Positions 9,801 to 18,199 are shown, numbered from the stretch's first letter. The stretch is DNA of 64,000 nt from CADEEX01 sp964577955 (GCA_964577955.1 CAZOAZ010000003.1:1-64000), one strand, 5' to 3'. Made by a program: numbers and translations. Notes: generated by a model not told the origin, from the sequence alone.

Positions 9801-9884
9801 GGAAACCTGTGCACTTGCCGTACTCGCACTGCCTATGCCTAGAGCCAGTAAGAGTAGTAACCCGACGCTGATTCGAAACCGCAT
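6858..9884 (-). CDS. TonB-dependent outer-membrane receptor with carboxypeptidase-regulatory-like domain
   Basis: 1008 residues. The start at 9884 is fixed by an AAGGAG site 7 bp upstream. A signal peptide (MRFRISVGLLLLLALGIGSA) ends at ASAQ. A CarboxypepD_reg-like beta-sandwich follows (about 30-105, IEALAPSNDYTVRATLVGF), then the plug (about 130-240), then a large barrel ending in FLGFRVRF, with the terminal aromatic residue expected of outer-membrane proteins. This is the Oar-like architecture common in Acidobacteriota, usually linked to uptake of polymers or peptides. No SusD-like partner is present. An alternative upstream ATG would add 12 residues before the signal peptide. Confidence 0.93.
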   Translation of the reverse strand: MRFRISVGLLLLLALGIGSASTASAQVSTTGSMSVILEDPQGLRLAGVTVSVSAPDVVTARTAITNGEGVATIEALAPSNDYTVRATLVGFRDHERLHILVRSGQVTTLRLQMSLTTVTEQVVVAVSTPVVDVTRAMSATDITLQLTEKLPTGRSYQSYLQLVPGVLPDGQVGGVNTGNPASRSGVNFKENSATADNIGGSTDNVYYFESINVTDPITGTFGANLNTEIIQEQKVVTGGLPAEYVGAAGLVSTVITKSGSNRYSGSANYFFRNESFVAENQHAPGATFSFRDTAFTIGGPLVKDKLWGFGSFRTTKDVRDVIASDTLVFLRQAETSAKQGFAKITYSPENSSLLTFAFINDPQTRDADTDSTVANSRIRRREQGGNNFTVGYNRVMSNTLFDAGFSYHDAAISDFTVENTSRNTVAFQTGMVRTLADEQLGGFGQNFPETRPTVQFRASVQHVWRNRHTLKGGFEWARHEDHRDLQYTGPDLAQYTSISNQFLASGGVTAGLISTGSGWTTRQFRTSTASDFNGLITTINGLPNRATFYNLYDTDRNGTITAAELNTALTFNSTTGNPNGQINYYRIIQTAPGPQDTRVKGYSFFGQDQFSLNRFTFNLGLRAEQWSHYATTGAQTFAFDWNWAPRLSVVYDLTGDGRQKASAYWGRYYDPVRMDMTNFAGTATGQQRDEQVYINNQWVTYRTRGGPTVIDGFFSPTTKTPYTDELQLQYEADLGWGMSLSTAYYHRRTRDIFEDFDPGLYTDPASFGGDITNPNTLFLGWEYFGWTASNHPAANFFLGTLPGSERNYNGLEITFRKRYLSQWQLLGSYSYLDAKGNAISDGNADFAGDVLWLDPRAPNMYGVVTGTIHNLFKIGGSYTTKFGVEVGGSYRWNSGTVVHQTQFASSRRLPVEVTTPYNFNGVSDLWVADGVIGAVQNPGWGQFDARIQYVRKMGNFTGEVFLDIFNVTDNQGAIRLQDLQAGSGTTRYLDEFQWLNPRNMFLGFRVRF

Positions 9885-10449
9885 GGCCGTACTCCTTGAA
9901 GTGGACGCCGCGTTCCGCACGATATGTCCGGGGCGCAGATGTCCGCGTGTTGCACGGGCGTTCCAGTCTTGATACCAGACACGGTCCGCCCGGCAGCGTT
10001 ACGTCACAGTAACTATTGAGACAATAAGTGAAAATGTGACGGTTTACGCAGACAATCTGTCGACTTTGTCCGTCTAAAACCAATTCCCCGATGTGTCGCC
10101 GGAACCACGCCCGGTCAGGTGGACGCGGCACTCAGCGGGCGACGGCGTCGTCCTGGTCGCGTCTGAACAAGCTCAAATATTCAATAAATACGACCATAAT
10201 TGGTCTAAATCGTTGATATCTGGAGCTCCAGTCCTCTCAGCGGCTGGGCTGTGCGGGGCATTTGAAACAACATGATTGGCGGTAGCCGTTTTGAGGGGTG
10301 GCGGGGCCGCCGGTCGGCTCACCGGCCTGTGCACAGAACTGCACGCCACGAAGCCGCACGCAGCCTCAGAGCGAAACTGCTGACACCCAGATGTCTTTCC
10401 ACGAAGCTCTGCGGGCTGCGATCTCGTGGCGAAGGTTTGTGTCGGGGTC
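9885..10449. other. Long intergenic region upstream of the TonB receptor
   Basis: No gene seen. It holds the receptor's ribosome site next to 9884 and an AT-rich stretch at about 10005-10080 that probably contains its promoter. Inverted pairs include GTTAC/GTAAC at 9998-10013, GTCACA (10003-10008) with TGTGAC (10036-10041), and GACCATAATTGGTC at 10192-10205. A decayed R1-like segment (CTCTGCGGGCTGCGATCTCG) is near 10407-10427. No regulator can be named from these. Confidence 0.5.
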
Positions 10450-11661
10450 TCAGAAGAGCGGATGGACGTTCGAGAAGAGAATGTTGCCCAGCGTGTAGAA
10501 GCGCACGCAGGTTGACAGCAGGGCGAGATGCGCGAAATCGCTGCTCAGGCTGCCGAGGAGGATCGGAATCGGAAACAGCACCGAGCAGTAGCGCCCGAGT
10601 CCTTCGGTCTCGCCCGACGACAACGGCAGCACGAGCCCGAGCACGACAATTGCGGCGTAGCCGGTCCCAAAGGAGCGCCAGATGAACGGCACGGTCACAA
10701 GCGCGAAGGCGGCCATTCCAGCGTTGAGCGTGTCGTACGGCGCCATACGATCAGTCGTCAGGAACTCCATCGGGTGAGTCATGAGCGCAGTCGCGACGCG
10801 CGATAATCCGGTCAGTGGGTTTCCGCCAGGGTGGTAGCCCCAGCGCTCGATGCTGGCGTACCACTCGAACGGGTTGCCCGAGAGCTGATAGTTGAACGCA
10901 CAATACGCGCCGATGCCGGCGAGACTGGCCGTCACTGCGGCGAGCGCCGGAATCCGCTGTCGCGGGTTGGCCTGGCCGGCCTGCCAGGCCAGCCAGCCAA
11001 GGGCAGGCACGAACATGATGCCGTTGACCCGCGTCGCGGTCATCGCGGCGCCGGCGACCGCCGCCCACATCCACCGCCGTGTCCGAATCGCGTAGACCGC
11101 GCCGACGAGCGTCAGCAGAAACAGTGATTCGCTATACACGGCGCCGAAGAAGTACGCCGAGGGCAGAATCGCCGCGTAGACGCTGGCGCGGATGGCGGCG
11201 GGTTCCGGTACGTCGAGCCGCGCCAACTGACAGATCAGCCACATCGCGCAGCCGAACGCGAGCCACGAAATGGCGATCCCGGCGAAATAGAAATGCTCTT
11301 GAGCGCCGCCCATCAGCCGACCGCCGACGCCCATCAGCTGCGGATAGAGCGGAAAGAATGCGAGGTTGCTGCGTCCGCCTTCGACGTAGCGATATCCCTT
11401 CGACGCGATGTTGTGGTACCAACCCGAATCGAAGCGGGCGAAGCGGTCCCAGAAGGGATTCGGCCGCTTCAAGACCGTGAATCCCTGGTTCTGGTAATTC
11501 GGAATCGTGACGGTACCGAGGAAGCCAACCGCCATGCCGGCGAGCCGGAAACACAACGCCAGCATCACGATCTTGGCCCAGAGCGGAAAGCTCGCGCGCC
11601 TTGTGCCGACAATGATCGAGGTTGGGGACGCGACGACAGCGGCGGAGCTCGGCGGAGTCAC
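10450..11661 (-). CDS. Membrane mannosyltransferase, PIG-V/GT-C type
   Basis: 403 residues with roughly ten membrane segments. After the first helix comes WDRFARFDSGWYHNIASKGY, the lumenal or periplasmic Asp-containing loop typical of PIG-V/GT-C enzymes, followed by LAFFPLYPQLM, another hallmark. Enzymes of this fold move a sugar from a polyprenyl-phosphate donor to an acceptor outside the membrane. The acceptor is unknown. The gene stands alone, with no glycan cluster around it. The bacterial PIG-V branch is assigned from these two motifs. Confidence 0.82.
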   Translation of the reverse strand: MTPPSSAAVVASPTSIIVGTRRASFPLWAKIVMLALCFRLAGMAVGFLGTVTIPNYQNQGFTVLKRPNPFWDRFARFDSGWYHNIASKGYRYVEGGRSNLAFFPLYPQLMGVGGRLMGGAQEHFYFAGIAISWLAFGCAMWLICQLARLDVPEPAAIRASVYAAILPSAYFFGAVYSESLFLLTLVGAVYAIRTRRWMWAAVAGAAMTATRVNGIMFVPALGWLAWQAGQANPRQRIPALAAVTASLAGIGAYCAFNYQLSGNPFEWYASIERWGYHPGGNPLTGLSRVATALMTHPMEFLTTDRMAPYDTLNAGMAAFALVTVPFIWRSFGTGYAAIVVLGLVLPLSSGETEGLGRYCSVLFPIPILLGSLSSDFAHLALLSTCVRFYTLGNILFSNVHPLF

Positions 11662-11838
11662 GGATCAGCCTGGAACGGGAATTGTAGAGGCTGCCGAGTC
11701 GTTGTCAAGCTCCGTCCTACGTTTCGGACCGCCCGCCAAACCGTGGACGGATCGCTGTCGACCAACCGGTCGGGACGGACTCTCGAGTTGACGGGCGGCC
11801 CCCCTCTGTGTTCTCTAGTGCATCTGAGAGGTAGCGTC

Positions 11839-12234
11839 ATGATTGCTCGCCGCGTCTTCATGCTGACCATCGGCCTAGCCCTCGCGATCGGGCCGATCCT
11901 GCGCGCGCACCATTCAGAAGCCGCCGAATACGACACCACCAAGCCGGTGAAGATCACCGGCACGCTCAGGAAAGTCGAGTGGGCGAATCCGCACGTCTGG
12001 TTTTACGTCGACGTGACCGAGACCGACGGCAAGGTGACGACGTGGGGATTTTCGACGCAGCCACCCGGTGCGCTGATGCGCCGCGGCGTCACGAAGGACG
12101 CATTGAAGCTGGGCGCGACGGTCAACGCCGAAGGCGTGCGCGCCAGGGACGGATCGAATAACGCCGCGATGCGCCGGCTGACGTTCGCGGACGGCACGCA
12201 GGTACTGACGCCGGCAGAAGGTGGTGGACGATGA
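11839..12234 (+). CDS. Exported DUF6152-like protein
   Basis: 131 residues from the ATG at 11839. A signal peptide ends near LRAHHSEA. The mature domain (AHHSEAAEYD, KITGTLRKVEWANPHVWFYV, RDGSNNAAMRRLTFADGTQV) matches the DUF6152 pattern: a small OB-like beta-barrel with conserved HH, WxNPH and ARDGS segments. Members often sit beside a second exported protein as here: the next gene overlaps by 4 bp (ATGA). The role is unknown; periplasmic. Confidence 0.85.
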   Translation: MIARRVFMLTIGLALAIGPILRAHHSEAAEYDTTKPVKITGTLRKVEWANPHVWFYVDVTETDGKVTTWGFSTQPPGALMRRGVTKDALKLGATVNAEGVRARDGSNNAAMRRLTFADGTQVLTPAEGGGR

Positions 12235-12992
12235 GAACGCAGTGGATCGCCGGCACGGCCGTGGCTGCGGCGTGCGCGCTGGCGCTCGGTCACACGATAC
12301 AGGCGCAGGATGGACCGCGCCTGCCGGATGGCAAACCCGACTTCTCAGGCATCTACACGCCGCCGGCCACGGTCAACGCGACCGGACCGCGCGGCAATCT
12401 GATCTTCAACGCCGACAAGATGGCGCCGGTGAAACCGGGCGCCGAGAGCCTGCTCTACCATCCGCGCACCGGCGACACGCGCCTCGACGAGCCCCGCGCG
12501 ATGTGCCTGCCGTCCGGCTTTCCGTCGGGGATGTTCTACATCCTCCCGATCCAGATCGTGCAGCACCCGAAGTACATCGTGATCATTCCCGAACTGCAGC
12601 GCGCCGCGCGGATCATCCCGACCGACGGCCGCCCGCACCGCGAGGGGCTCGAGCCGTCGTACTACGGCGACTCGGTGGGGAAGTGGGAGGGCGACACGCT
12701 GGTCGTTGATACCGTGAACTTCAAGCCGTGGATCCTCGACGACTACCACTACACGGATCCGACCAAGAGCCGCTGGCATACGGATGCGCTGAGAGTCACC
12801 GAACGGATCACGCGCGCCGGCAACAAGCTCCAGTATCAGGTCACGATCGACGATCCGAAAATCTTCACGCGCCCGTTCTCGCAGGACTTCGAGCTGACGC
12901 TTCGGCCCGACTGGGACAAGATCGGGCTCCTCGAGTACGTCTGCGAAGAGAACAACCGCTGCGCCGGCGGCAACTGCCGCGACGCGAAGTGA
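12231..12992 (+). CDS. Conserved exported protein of acidobacterial type
   Basis: 253 residues. A signal peptide ends at TIQAQ (residue 25), followed by GPRLPDGKPDFSGIYTPP, an opening seen in a family of secreted acidobacterial proteins. Conserved-looking segments are EPRAMCLPSGFPSGMF and SYYGDSVGKWEGDTLVVDTV. Paired Cys residues occur near the end (YVCEENNRCAGGNC). It overlaps the preceding DUF6152 gene (ATGA), so the two proteins probably act together. No enzyme activity can be assigned. Confidence 0.8.
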   Translation: MRTQWIAGTAVAAACALALGHTIQAQDGPRLPDGKPDFSGIYTPPATVNATGPRGNLIFNADKMAPVKPGAESLLYHPRTGDTRLDEPRAMCLPSGFPSGMFYILPIQIVQHPKYIVIIPELQRAARIIPTDGRPHREGLEPSYYGDSVGKWEGDTLVVDTVNFKPWILDDYHYTDPTKSRWHTDALRVTERITRAGNKLQYQVTIDDPKIFTRPFSQDFELTLRPDWDKIGLLEYVCEENNRCAGGNCRDAK

Positions 12993-13002
12993 GATCGCGC
13001 GC

Positions 13003-13311
13003 CTAGTGAACCGCGGCCTTGGGAGGCGGCGCGTCGACGACGCGCCGTTTCAAATCCAGCGCCTTCTGCTGCGGGTTGAACGGACCGAACCGATCCTCCA
13101 AGCAGTCGACCATCCGCTCGATCGCGGCGCGTCGTGTGGGTTCAGTGACTTGGAGCGTCACGCCCGCCGAATCTCTCACGCGTTCCTTGCCTTCAGCGCC
13201 GTCGTGGACGAACGCGACCGCGACGTATGTGGTTTCGGGATGCTCGATCAGTTTCGCAATGTGCATCTCGCAGACCCGCTCGCCGAACGCATGCACCAGA
13301 ATCTCGCTCAT
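13003..13311 (-). CDS. Hypothetical protein, 102 residues
   Basis: Start at the ATG at 13311 (MSEILVHAFGERVCEMHIAK). It is mixed alpha/beta with no signal peptide or membrane segment and ends in a basic, Pro-rich tail (VVDAPPPKAAVH). The codon bias and composition fit a real cytoplasmic protein. I do not recognise the family. It converges on the exported protein gene that ends at 12992, with only 10 bp between them. Confidence 0.55.
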   Translation of the reverse strand: MSEILVHAFGERVCEMHIAKLIEHPETTYVAVAFVHDGAEGKERVRDSAGVTLQVTEPTRRAAIERMVDCLEDRFGPFNPQQKALDLKRRVVDAPPPKAAVH

Positions 13312-13488
13312 GACTTTGCCTCTGTCAGACGTGTTCTGATACTCAATTCGGCCACGCTCGAAAGCGCTTGAGTCGGCTCCCGAGCGCTCGAGTCCGCTCG
13401 CGCGGCACCGTTGCACGCTCCCCGCCATTGCATGCCTCTGCATCTATCGTCGCTGTCAGCGGCGTTCGCGGCGGCCTGACGCCCTTTC

Positions 13489-14583
13489 TTACCGGGCCGA
13501 TCGTTTCACGACGGCGATCCCCCACGGCCCGGTGCCGACGGAAATCTTCTTCGTCACCTGCTTGCCGGCAATGTCGATGACCGTCACGTCGTTCGACGGC
13601 CCGTTGGCCGTGTAGACGGTCCGTCCGTCCGGCGAGACCGCGATACCCCAGGGCCGTTGACCGGCTTCGATCGATCCGGCCACCTTGTTCGTCGCCGCAT
13701 CCACGATCAGCACCATCTTGCTGCGGCCGGTCGACACGTAGACCGTCTTGCCATCAGGCGCGGCGACAGTACCCATCGGCCGCATGCCCGTGCCGAGGTC
13801 GATCGTTCGCAGCACGGCCAGCTTCTTCACGTCGATCACCGTGAGCGACGCGCCGTTTTCCGACGGCACGTAGGCGCGTGATCCGTCGGGCAGGAACGCG
13901 ATCGATCGCGGCCGCGGTCCGACCTTCACCGACTTGACGACCTTCTTCGCCGCCGGATCGATCACGTAGACCGCGCCATCGTCTTCAGAGGTCACCCAGA
14001 CGCGGCCGCTGCCGGGTTCGACTGTCACGCCTTCGGGTTCTTCACCGGTTTTGAAGCGGTCGACAATCTCGCCGCTCTCGATATCGACGACGCTGGCTTG
14101 GGCGGCGTCTTCGTTGGCGACGTAGACGTGCCGGCCGTCCGGGCTGAGAGCGACCTGTTCGGGATCCGGTCCGCTCGCGAGCACTTTGAGCAGCTTGCCC
14201 TGCACCAGATCGACGACGCCGATGCCATCGGCCTTGCGGTCGGGAGGCGGCAACGTCTTCTCGTCCACGCCGGGACCCGCGTTCGGCGAGCCGCTCAGTG
14301 CGACATACAGCTTGGATCCATCCGGACTCGCCGCCAGTCCGCGCGGCCGCTTGCCGAGAGGAATCGTCGTGACGACGTTCAGGGTGGCTGCGTCGATGAC
14401 CGTGAGATCGCCAGAGGTCTCGTTGGTGACGTAGATGCCCAGCTCCGGCATCTGCGGTGGAGGCGGCGGCGCCGGGGCGGCAGCGGCCGGCGGCGGCGTC
14501 GTGGCCGGCTGCGGTTCGGACGTGCCGCACGCGATGGTCGCGGCAAGCGCCGCCAGGCTGGCGATCAGATGGATGCGTTTCAT
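13489..14583 (-). CDS. YVTN-family beta-propeller lipoprotein
   Basis: 364 residues. The N-terminus MKRIHLIASLAALAATIACG is a lipoprotein signal with the acylated Cys at 19, followed by a Pro/Ala-rich linker (about 25-45). The remainder is seven repeats of the YVTN type, for example LYVALSGSPN, HVYVANEDAAQ, RAYVPSENGA, TVYVSTGRSK and TVYTANGPSND, each followed by VxVID. Such propellers are surface or periplasmic scaffolds, and some bind ligands or metals. No enzyme motif is visible. Confidence 0.9.
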   Translation of the reverse strand: MKRIHLIASLAALAATIACGTSEPQPATTPPPAAAAPAPPPPPQMPELGIYVTNETSGDLTVIDAATLNVVTTIPLGKRPRGLAASPDGSKLYVALSGSPNAGPGVDEKTLPPPDRKADGIGVVDLVQGKLLKVLASGPDPEQVALSPDGRHVYVANEDAAQASVVDIESGEIVDRFKTGEEPEGVTVEPGSGRVWVTSEDDGAVYVIDPAAKKVVKSVKVGPRPRSIAFLPDGSRAYVPSENGASLTVIDVKKLAVLRTIDLGTGMRPMGTVAAPDGKTVYVSTGRSKMVLIVDAATNKVAGSIEAGQRPWGIAVSPDGRTVYTANGPSNDVTVIDIAGKQVTKKISVGTGPWGIAVVKRSAR

Positions 14584-14681
14584 GAGTTCACACTCCGGGA
14601 ATGATCGGACCGGATCTTACTCGGGTTGGAGCAGGTCCGCCGATTCGTCCCGGAGCAGAACGGGGAGAAGACGTCGGCTGG

Positions 14682-16205
14682 TTACTCGACTTCGGACAAC
14701 GGTGTTTCTGCGGGTCCGGCGATGACATCACCGGCCGGCGTGAAGCGTGACCCGTGGCAGGGACAGTCCCAGGTGTGCTCGGCGGTGTTCCAGCTCACCG
14801 TGCAGCCCATGTGCGTGCAGAGGGCCGAGCGAAGTGTGGTGGTACCGTCGCGGTCTCGGAACGCGGCGACCTTCCGGTCTTTCCACTCCACGATCTTGCC
14901 TTCGCCGCGCTTCACGTGGCGCAGCGACCGCGCCTCGGCGCCGGCGAAGCGGTCCCGAATCATGTAGTACGGGTAGTCGGCGTTCTCTTTCAGGTAGTCC
15001 CACAACCCGCGCGTCAGCGCTTTCCGGGCAGGATCGAAGAGATCCGTCCACGGATTGGCGCGTTCGAGAATCGCATCGGCGATCATCATGCCGGCCAGGG
15101 TGCCGAACGTGAGGCCGTTGCCGCCATAGCCGGTCGCCGCGAATTGATGGCCGGCGGTTCGTCCGATGTAGGGCAGACCGTCGGGCGTCTCGATGACCTG
15201 TCCAGACCAGCGGTGTGTCAGCTCCACGTCGGGGAGGAGCGCGGCCAGACGTTCCTCGAGGTGCCGATAGCACGCCTCGGTATCGTGCTGCTGGCCGGTC
15301 TTGTGATCCGCGCCGCCGAAAATGACCACGTCGAATCCCTTGTGCGGTTCGACGCGCAGGTAGTAGTACGGGTCGCCCGTGTCCCACCATAGGGCGTCCG
15401 GCATGGTGTGCGACCGCAGGCGTCCGGCGACGACGTAGCTGGTGTAGAGCGCCAGCTTGGTTTGAAAAAGCGTCGCGCCGGCAAGGCTGGCGAGTCCGAC
15501 CAGCGGGTTGTGCGTCGCGATGACAATGTCGTCGCACGTGACGGTGTGGCCGTTCGCAGTCACCGAACGTGGATCGTCGGAGAAGTCGTCCGCCGCGGAG
15601 TGTTCGTAGATCCGCCCGCCAAGATCGACCAAGGCCCTGGCGACACCGGCCAGGTAGCGGCGCGGATGAACGCGCGCCTGATTCTCAATGCGGAACCCGG
15701 GCCGATCGACGAGCGGGACGCGTTCGAGAAACTCGACGTCGAACCCGAGTTCGCGGGCCAGCGACGCCTCATCCTGAAGCCGTCCTGCGTCCTTGCCGTT
15801 CTCGTCCGGTGGCGCGTGAAGGTAGCCGTCGACCCACGCGAACCCGGCGTCGATCTCGTGTTCGCGCACGATGCTGTCGATCTGGTCGATCGCGGCGAGA
15901 CCGGCATCCCACACGGCTTGCGCATGATCGCGCCCGAACTGTTTCACCAGCTTACTCAGCCGCACATCGGTCACGACCGTCAGATGCGCGCTCGTGTGGC
16001 CGGTGTCGATCGCGGCGCAGCGTTCGCGTTCGAGCACGACGACTCGTTTGCCCGCCTTCGTCAACAAATACGCGGTCGTGAGGCCGGTGATCCCGGCGCC
16101 GACGACGACCGCGTCAGCGGTGATGTTTTCGGCGAGCTTGCTGAACGGCGGGAGGCCGGAGGTTGCCGCCCAGTACGGTGTGGTGGCGATGTTCGTCGTC
16201 GGCAT
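14682..16205 (-). CDS. FAD-dependent oxidoreductase with C-terminal Rieske domain
   Basis: 507 residues. The dinucleotide-binding motif VVVGAGITGL is at 34-43 of a DAO-type FAD domain that runs to about residue 390 (ATGYGGNGLTFGTLAGMMIA near the end). The C-terminus holds a Rieske 2Fe-2S domain with CTHMGC at 463-468 and CPCHG at 481-485. The fused ferredoxin-like centre would pass electrons to or from FAD. Homologues are common in stress-gene neighbourhoods beside catalase and GSP26 genes, as seen here. The substrate is unknown. The ATG at 16205 was chosen over one 21 bp upstream. Confidence 0.92.
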   Translation of the reverse strand: MPTTNIATTPYWAATSGLPPFSKLAENITADAVVVGAGITGLTTAYLLTKAGKRVVVLERERCAAIDTGHTSAHLTVVTDVRLSKLVKQFGRDHAQAVWDAGLAAIDQIDSIVREHEIDAGFAWVDGYLHAPPDENGKDAGRLQDEASLARELGFDVEFLERVPLVDRPGFRIENQARVHPRRYLAGVARALVDLGGRIYEHSAADDFSDDPRSVTANGHTVTCDDIVIATHNPLVGLASLAGATLFQTKLALYTSYVVAGRLRSHTMPDALWWDTGDPYYYLRVEPHKGFDVVIFGGADHKTGQQHDTEACYRHLEERLAALLPDVELTHRWSGQVIETPDGLPYIGRTAGHQFAATGYGGNGLTFGTLAGMMIADAILERANPWTDLFDPARKALTRGLWDYLKENADYPYYMIRDRFAGAEARSLRHVKRGEGKIVEWKDRKVAAFRDRDGTTTLRSALCTHMGCTVSWNTAEHTWDCPCHGSRFTPAGDVIAGPAETPLSEVE

Positions 16206-16209
16206 GGGA

Positions 16210-16455
16210 CTACCGATGCGGCTCAATCAGGTGGTGGGTCTCGCCCAGTTCGATTCGCTCGCCGGTGAGCCAGCCCTTCGCGAGCTCGAAGAGCACCACC
16301 GGCTTCGGTTCGTTGACTTCGAGGTAGACGGCGGCATGGATGTCGACCTTGGCCATCGCGCGCGATTCGAGATGTCCATCAGCGCGGCGAGTCGTCATCA
16401 TCGCGATCTTGATTTCGTCGATGAGGCCGTAGAACTGCTCCAAATCGGACTTCAT
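16210..16455 (-). CDS. General stress protein 26-like (PNPOx fold), internally deleted
   Basis: Only 81 residues, against about 150-165 for the family. The N-terminal 34 residues (LIDEIKIAMMTTRRADGH, ESRAMA) match the first strands of GSP26/PNPOx-like flavin-binding proteins. The last part (VVLFELAKGWLTGER and GETHHL) matches the family C-terminus. The flavin-barrel middle, about 75-85 residues, is missing, yet the frame is intact. It ends 4 bp before the FAD/Rieske gene starts and lies in the same direction. The product could hardly bind FMN. It is either an inactivated gene or a sequence/assembly loss. Confidence 0.6.
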   Translation of the reverse strand: MKSDLEQFYGLIDEIKIAMMTTRRADGHLESRAMAKVDIHAAVYLEVNEPKPVVLFELAKGWLTGERIELGETHHLIEPHR

Positions 16456-16469
16456 GGCCCACTCTCGAG

Positions 16470-16679
16470 TCAGCGCTGATGTTTCGGCGGAGCGTGCCCG
16501 CCGGATTTCCGGGCATGCGCCAGTTCCTTGTCCGCGTCCTGTTCGGACGGCGCCTGTGGCTGATCGCCGCCTTCCTCGTCGAATTTCTGGACCCGTTCCT
16601 TGGTCTGATCAGTCGCGCCGGACGGGCTGGCCGGTGGCGTGTCGCGGTCCCTTTCGGTGGCGGCTCGTGTATCGGTCAT
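16470..16679 (-). CDS. Small disordered hydrophilic protein
   Basis: 69 residues from an ATG with an AGGAGAG site directly upstream. Composition is almost entirely polar: Asp, Glu, Arg, Lys, Pro and Gln, with no hydrophobic core (for example FDEEGGDQPQAPSEQDADKE). Such proteins are predicted to be unfolded. It sits between the catalase and the GSP26-like gene on the same strand, so a stress role is plausible by context only. Confidence 0.65.
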   Translation of the reverse strand: MTDTRAATERDRDTPPASPSGATDQTKERVQKFDEEGGDQPQAPSEQDADKELAHARKSGGHAPPKHQR

Positions 16680-16769
16680 TGATCTCTCCTTCGCCCAGAA
16701 GAGCAATCACCATGCCCGTTCGTACGGACGCGAGGTGGAAAGCGATTGCTCCAACTGAACCAGCGGCCG

Positions 16770-18149
16770 CTAGACCCGCGGCGGATCGGACTCACGCGCG
16801 TAGTGACGGTGCTTGGCGACCGCCGCGATGAAGTCGTCGCTTGCCGCGGCCAGGTCTGACGCGGCGATCAGTCCGGGATCCGCGGCGCCGTCGGGCAGTG
16901 TGGCGTCGATCCCGCAGGCTTGCAGCAGCTTCGCCGCCGCGCCGGGCACCAGGATCGTCTTGCAGTGGCGGTATTGATCCTTGATGAACTCGAGCACCCG
17001 GCCATCGGCGCGAAGGGCGCCGATGGCACCGGCGCCGTCGGGGAGCATCCGGCCCGCCGGAACGACCGGCACCAGCTCCTCAGGCACGATCTTCGTCGCG
17101 TCGAGGACGTCAAAGGTGAACTGTTCGGCTTGCTCTTCGGTGAAGATCTGGATGCCGGGTTCCCATTCAGGATAGGCGTCGGCTTCGATGGCTTCCCACA
17201 GATCGCGCCGATGGAAATCGGAGTCGGCGCCAGGCATCTTGACCGCCTCGTCCCAGACCAACGAATGCGTACCCGCCTTGGGATTCCAGTGGAACTTGAC
17301 GAAGCGCGATTCACCCTTCGCGTTGACGAACCGATAGGTGTGCACGCCGAAGCCTTGCATGGTCCGGTAGCTGCGCGGGATGGCGCGGTCGGACATCGCC
17401 CACATCAGCACGTGCGTGATTTCCGGCATGAGCGAGGCGAAGTCCCAGAACGTGTCGTGCGCGGAGCCCGCCTGCGGCATCGCGAAATGCGGCTCCGGCT
17501 TGGCCGCATGGACGAGATCGGGAAACTTCATCGCGTCCTGGATGAAGAAGACCGGCAGGTTGTTGCCGACGAGATCCCAGTTACCTTCGTCGGTGTAGAA
17601 CTTGACCGCGAAGCCGCGGACGTCACGGGCGGTGTCGGTGGATCCGCGCTCGCCGAGGACGGTCGAAAAGCGCACGAACACCGGCGTCTGTTTGCCCGCC
17701 TCGGCAAAGATCGACGCCCGCGTCACATCCTCGAGCGCTGTCGTGCATTCGAAGAAACCGTGCGCGGCCGACCCGCGCGCGTGAACGATGCGCTCGGGGA
17801 TTCGCTTGTGGTCGAAATGGGTAATCTTCTCGCGGAGGATGAAGTCCTCGAGCAGCGTCGGACCACGGAGGCCGGCCTTCAACGAACTCTGATTGTCGCC
17901 AACCGGAACGCCCTGATTCGTCGTCAGCACCTGACCACTCGAGTCGACGCGGACTCGATCGAGCGGACCCACCGTGCGGTTCTGGCCGATGTTCGCTCCG
18001 CCGCTGCCGACCTTGTCGGATCCGTTCCGCTCGCTGACCGTGCTCGCGCCCGCAATCGGATCGGCAGGCTCGGCGGACTCACCACTCACGGTCGTTCTAC
18101 TGTTGCGCACCGAAGTGCTCTTCTTGGAGTCTGGCGAGGGCTTTGCCAT
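16770..18149 (-). CDS. katE: Large-subunit (KatE-type) catalase, internally deleted
   Basis: 459 residues, while KatE-type catalases have about 690-750. Residues 1-361 are the N-terminal arm and haem-pocket half, with the distal His at 123 (IVHARGSAAHG) and the VGNNLPVFFIQD segment at 194-205. After EELVP (358-361) the sequence passes straight into the C-terminal flavodoxin/DJ-1-like domain (LRADGRVLEFIKDQYRHCK, 379-397) and ends HRHYARESDPPRV. About 250 residues are absent, including the RxxxYxDTQ segment that carries the proximal haem Tyr. The frame is kept across the junction near 17045-17075. Catalase activity is unlikely as written. Confidence 0.85.
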   Translation of the reverse strand: MAKPSPDSKKSTSVRNSRTTVSGESAEPADPIAGASTVSERNGSDKVGSGGANIGQNRTVGPLDRVRVDSSGQVLTTNQGVPVGDNQSSLKAGLRGPTLLEDFILREKITHFDHKRIPERIVHARGSAAHGFFECTTALEDVTRASIFAEAGKQTPVFVRFSTVLGERGSTDTARDVRGFAVKFYTDEGNWDLVGNNLPVFFIQDAMKFPDLVHAAKPEPHFAMPQAGSAHDTFWDFASLMPEITHVLMWAMSDRAIPRSYRTMQGFGVHTYRFVNAKGESRFVKFHWNPKAGTHSLVWDEAVKMPGADSDFHRRDLWEAIEADAYPEWEPGIQIFTEEQAEQFTFDVLDATKIVPEELVPVVPAGRMLPDGAGAIGALRADGRVLEFIKDQYRHCKTILVPGAAAKLLQACGIDATLPDGAADPGLIAASDLAAASDDFIAAVAKHRHYARESDPPRV

Positions 18150-18199
18150 GGTGTGCCGTCGCAAGAGCACTATGCGTACCAGGCGTAACGAGAGTTCCG

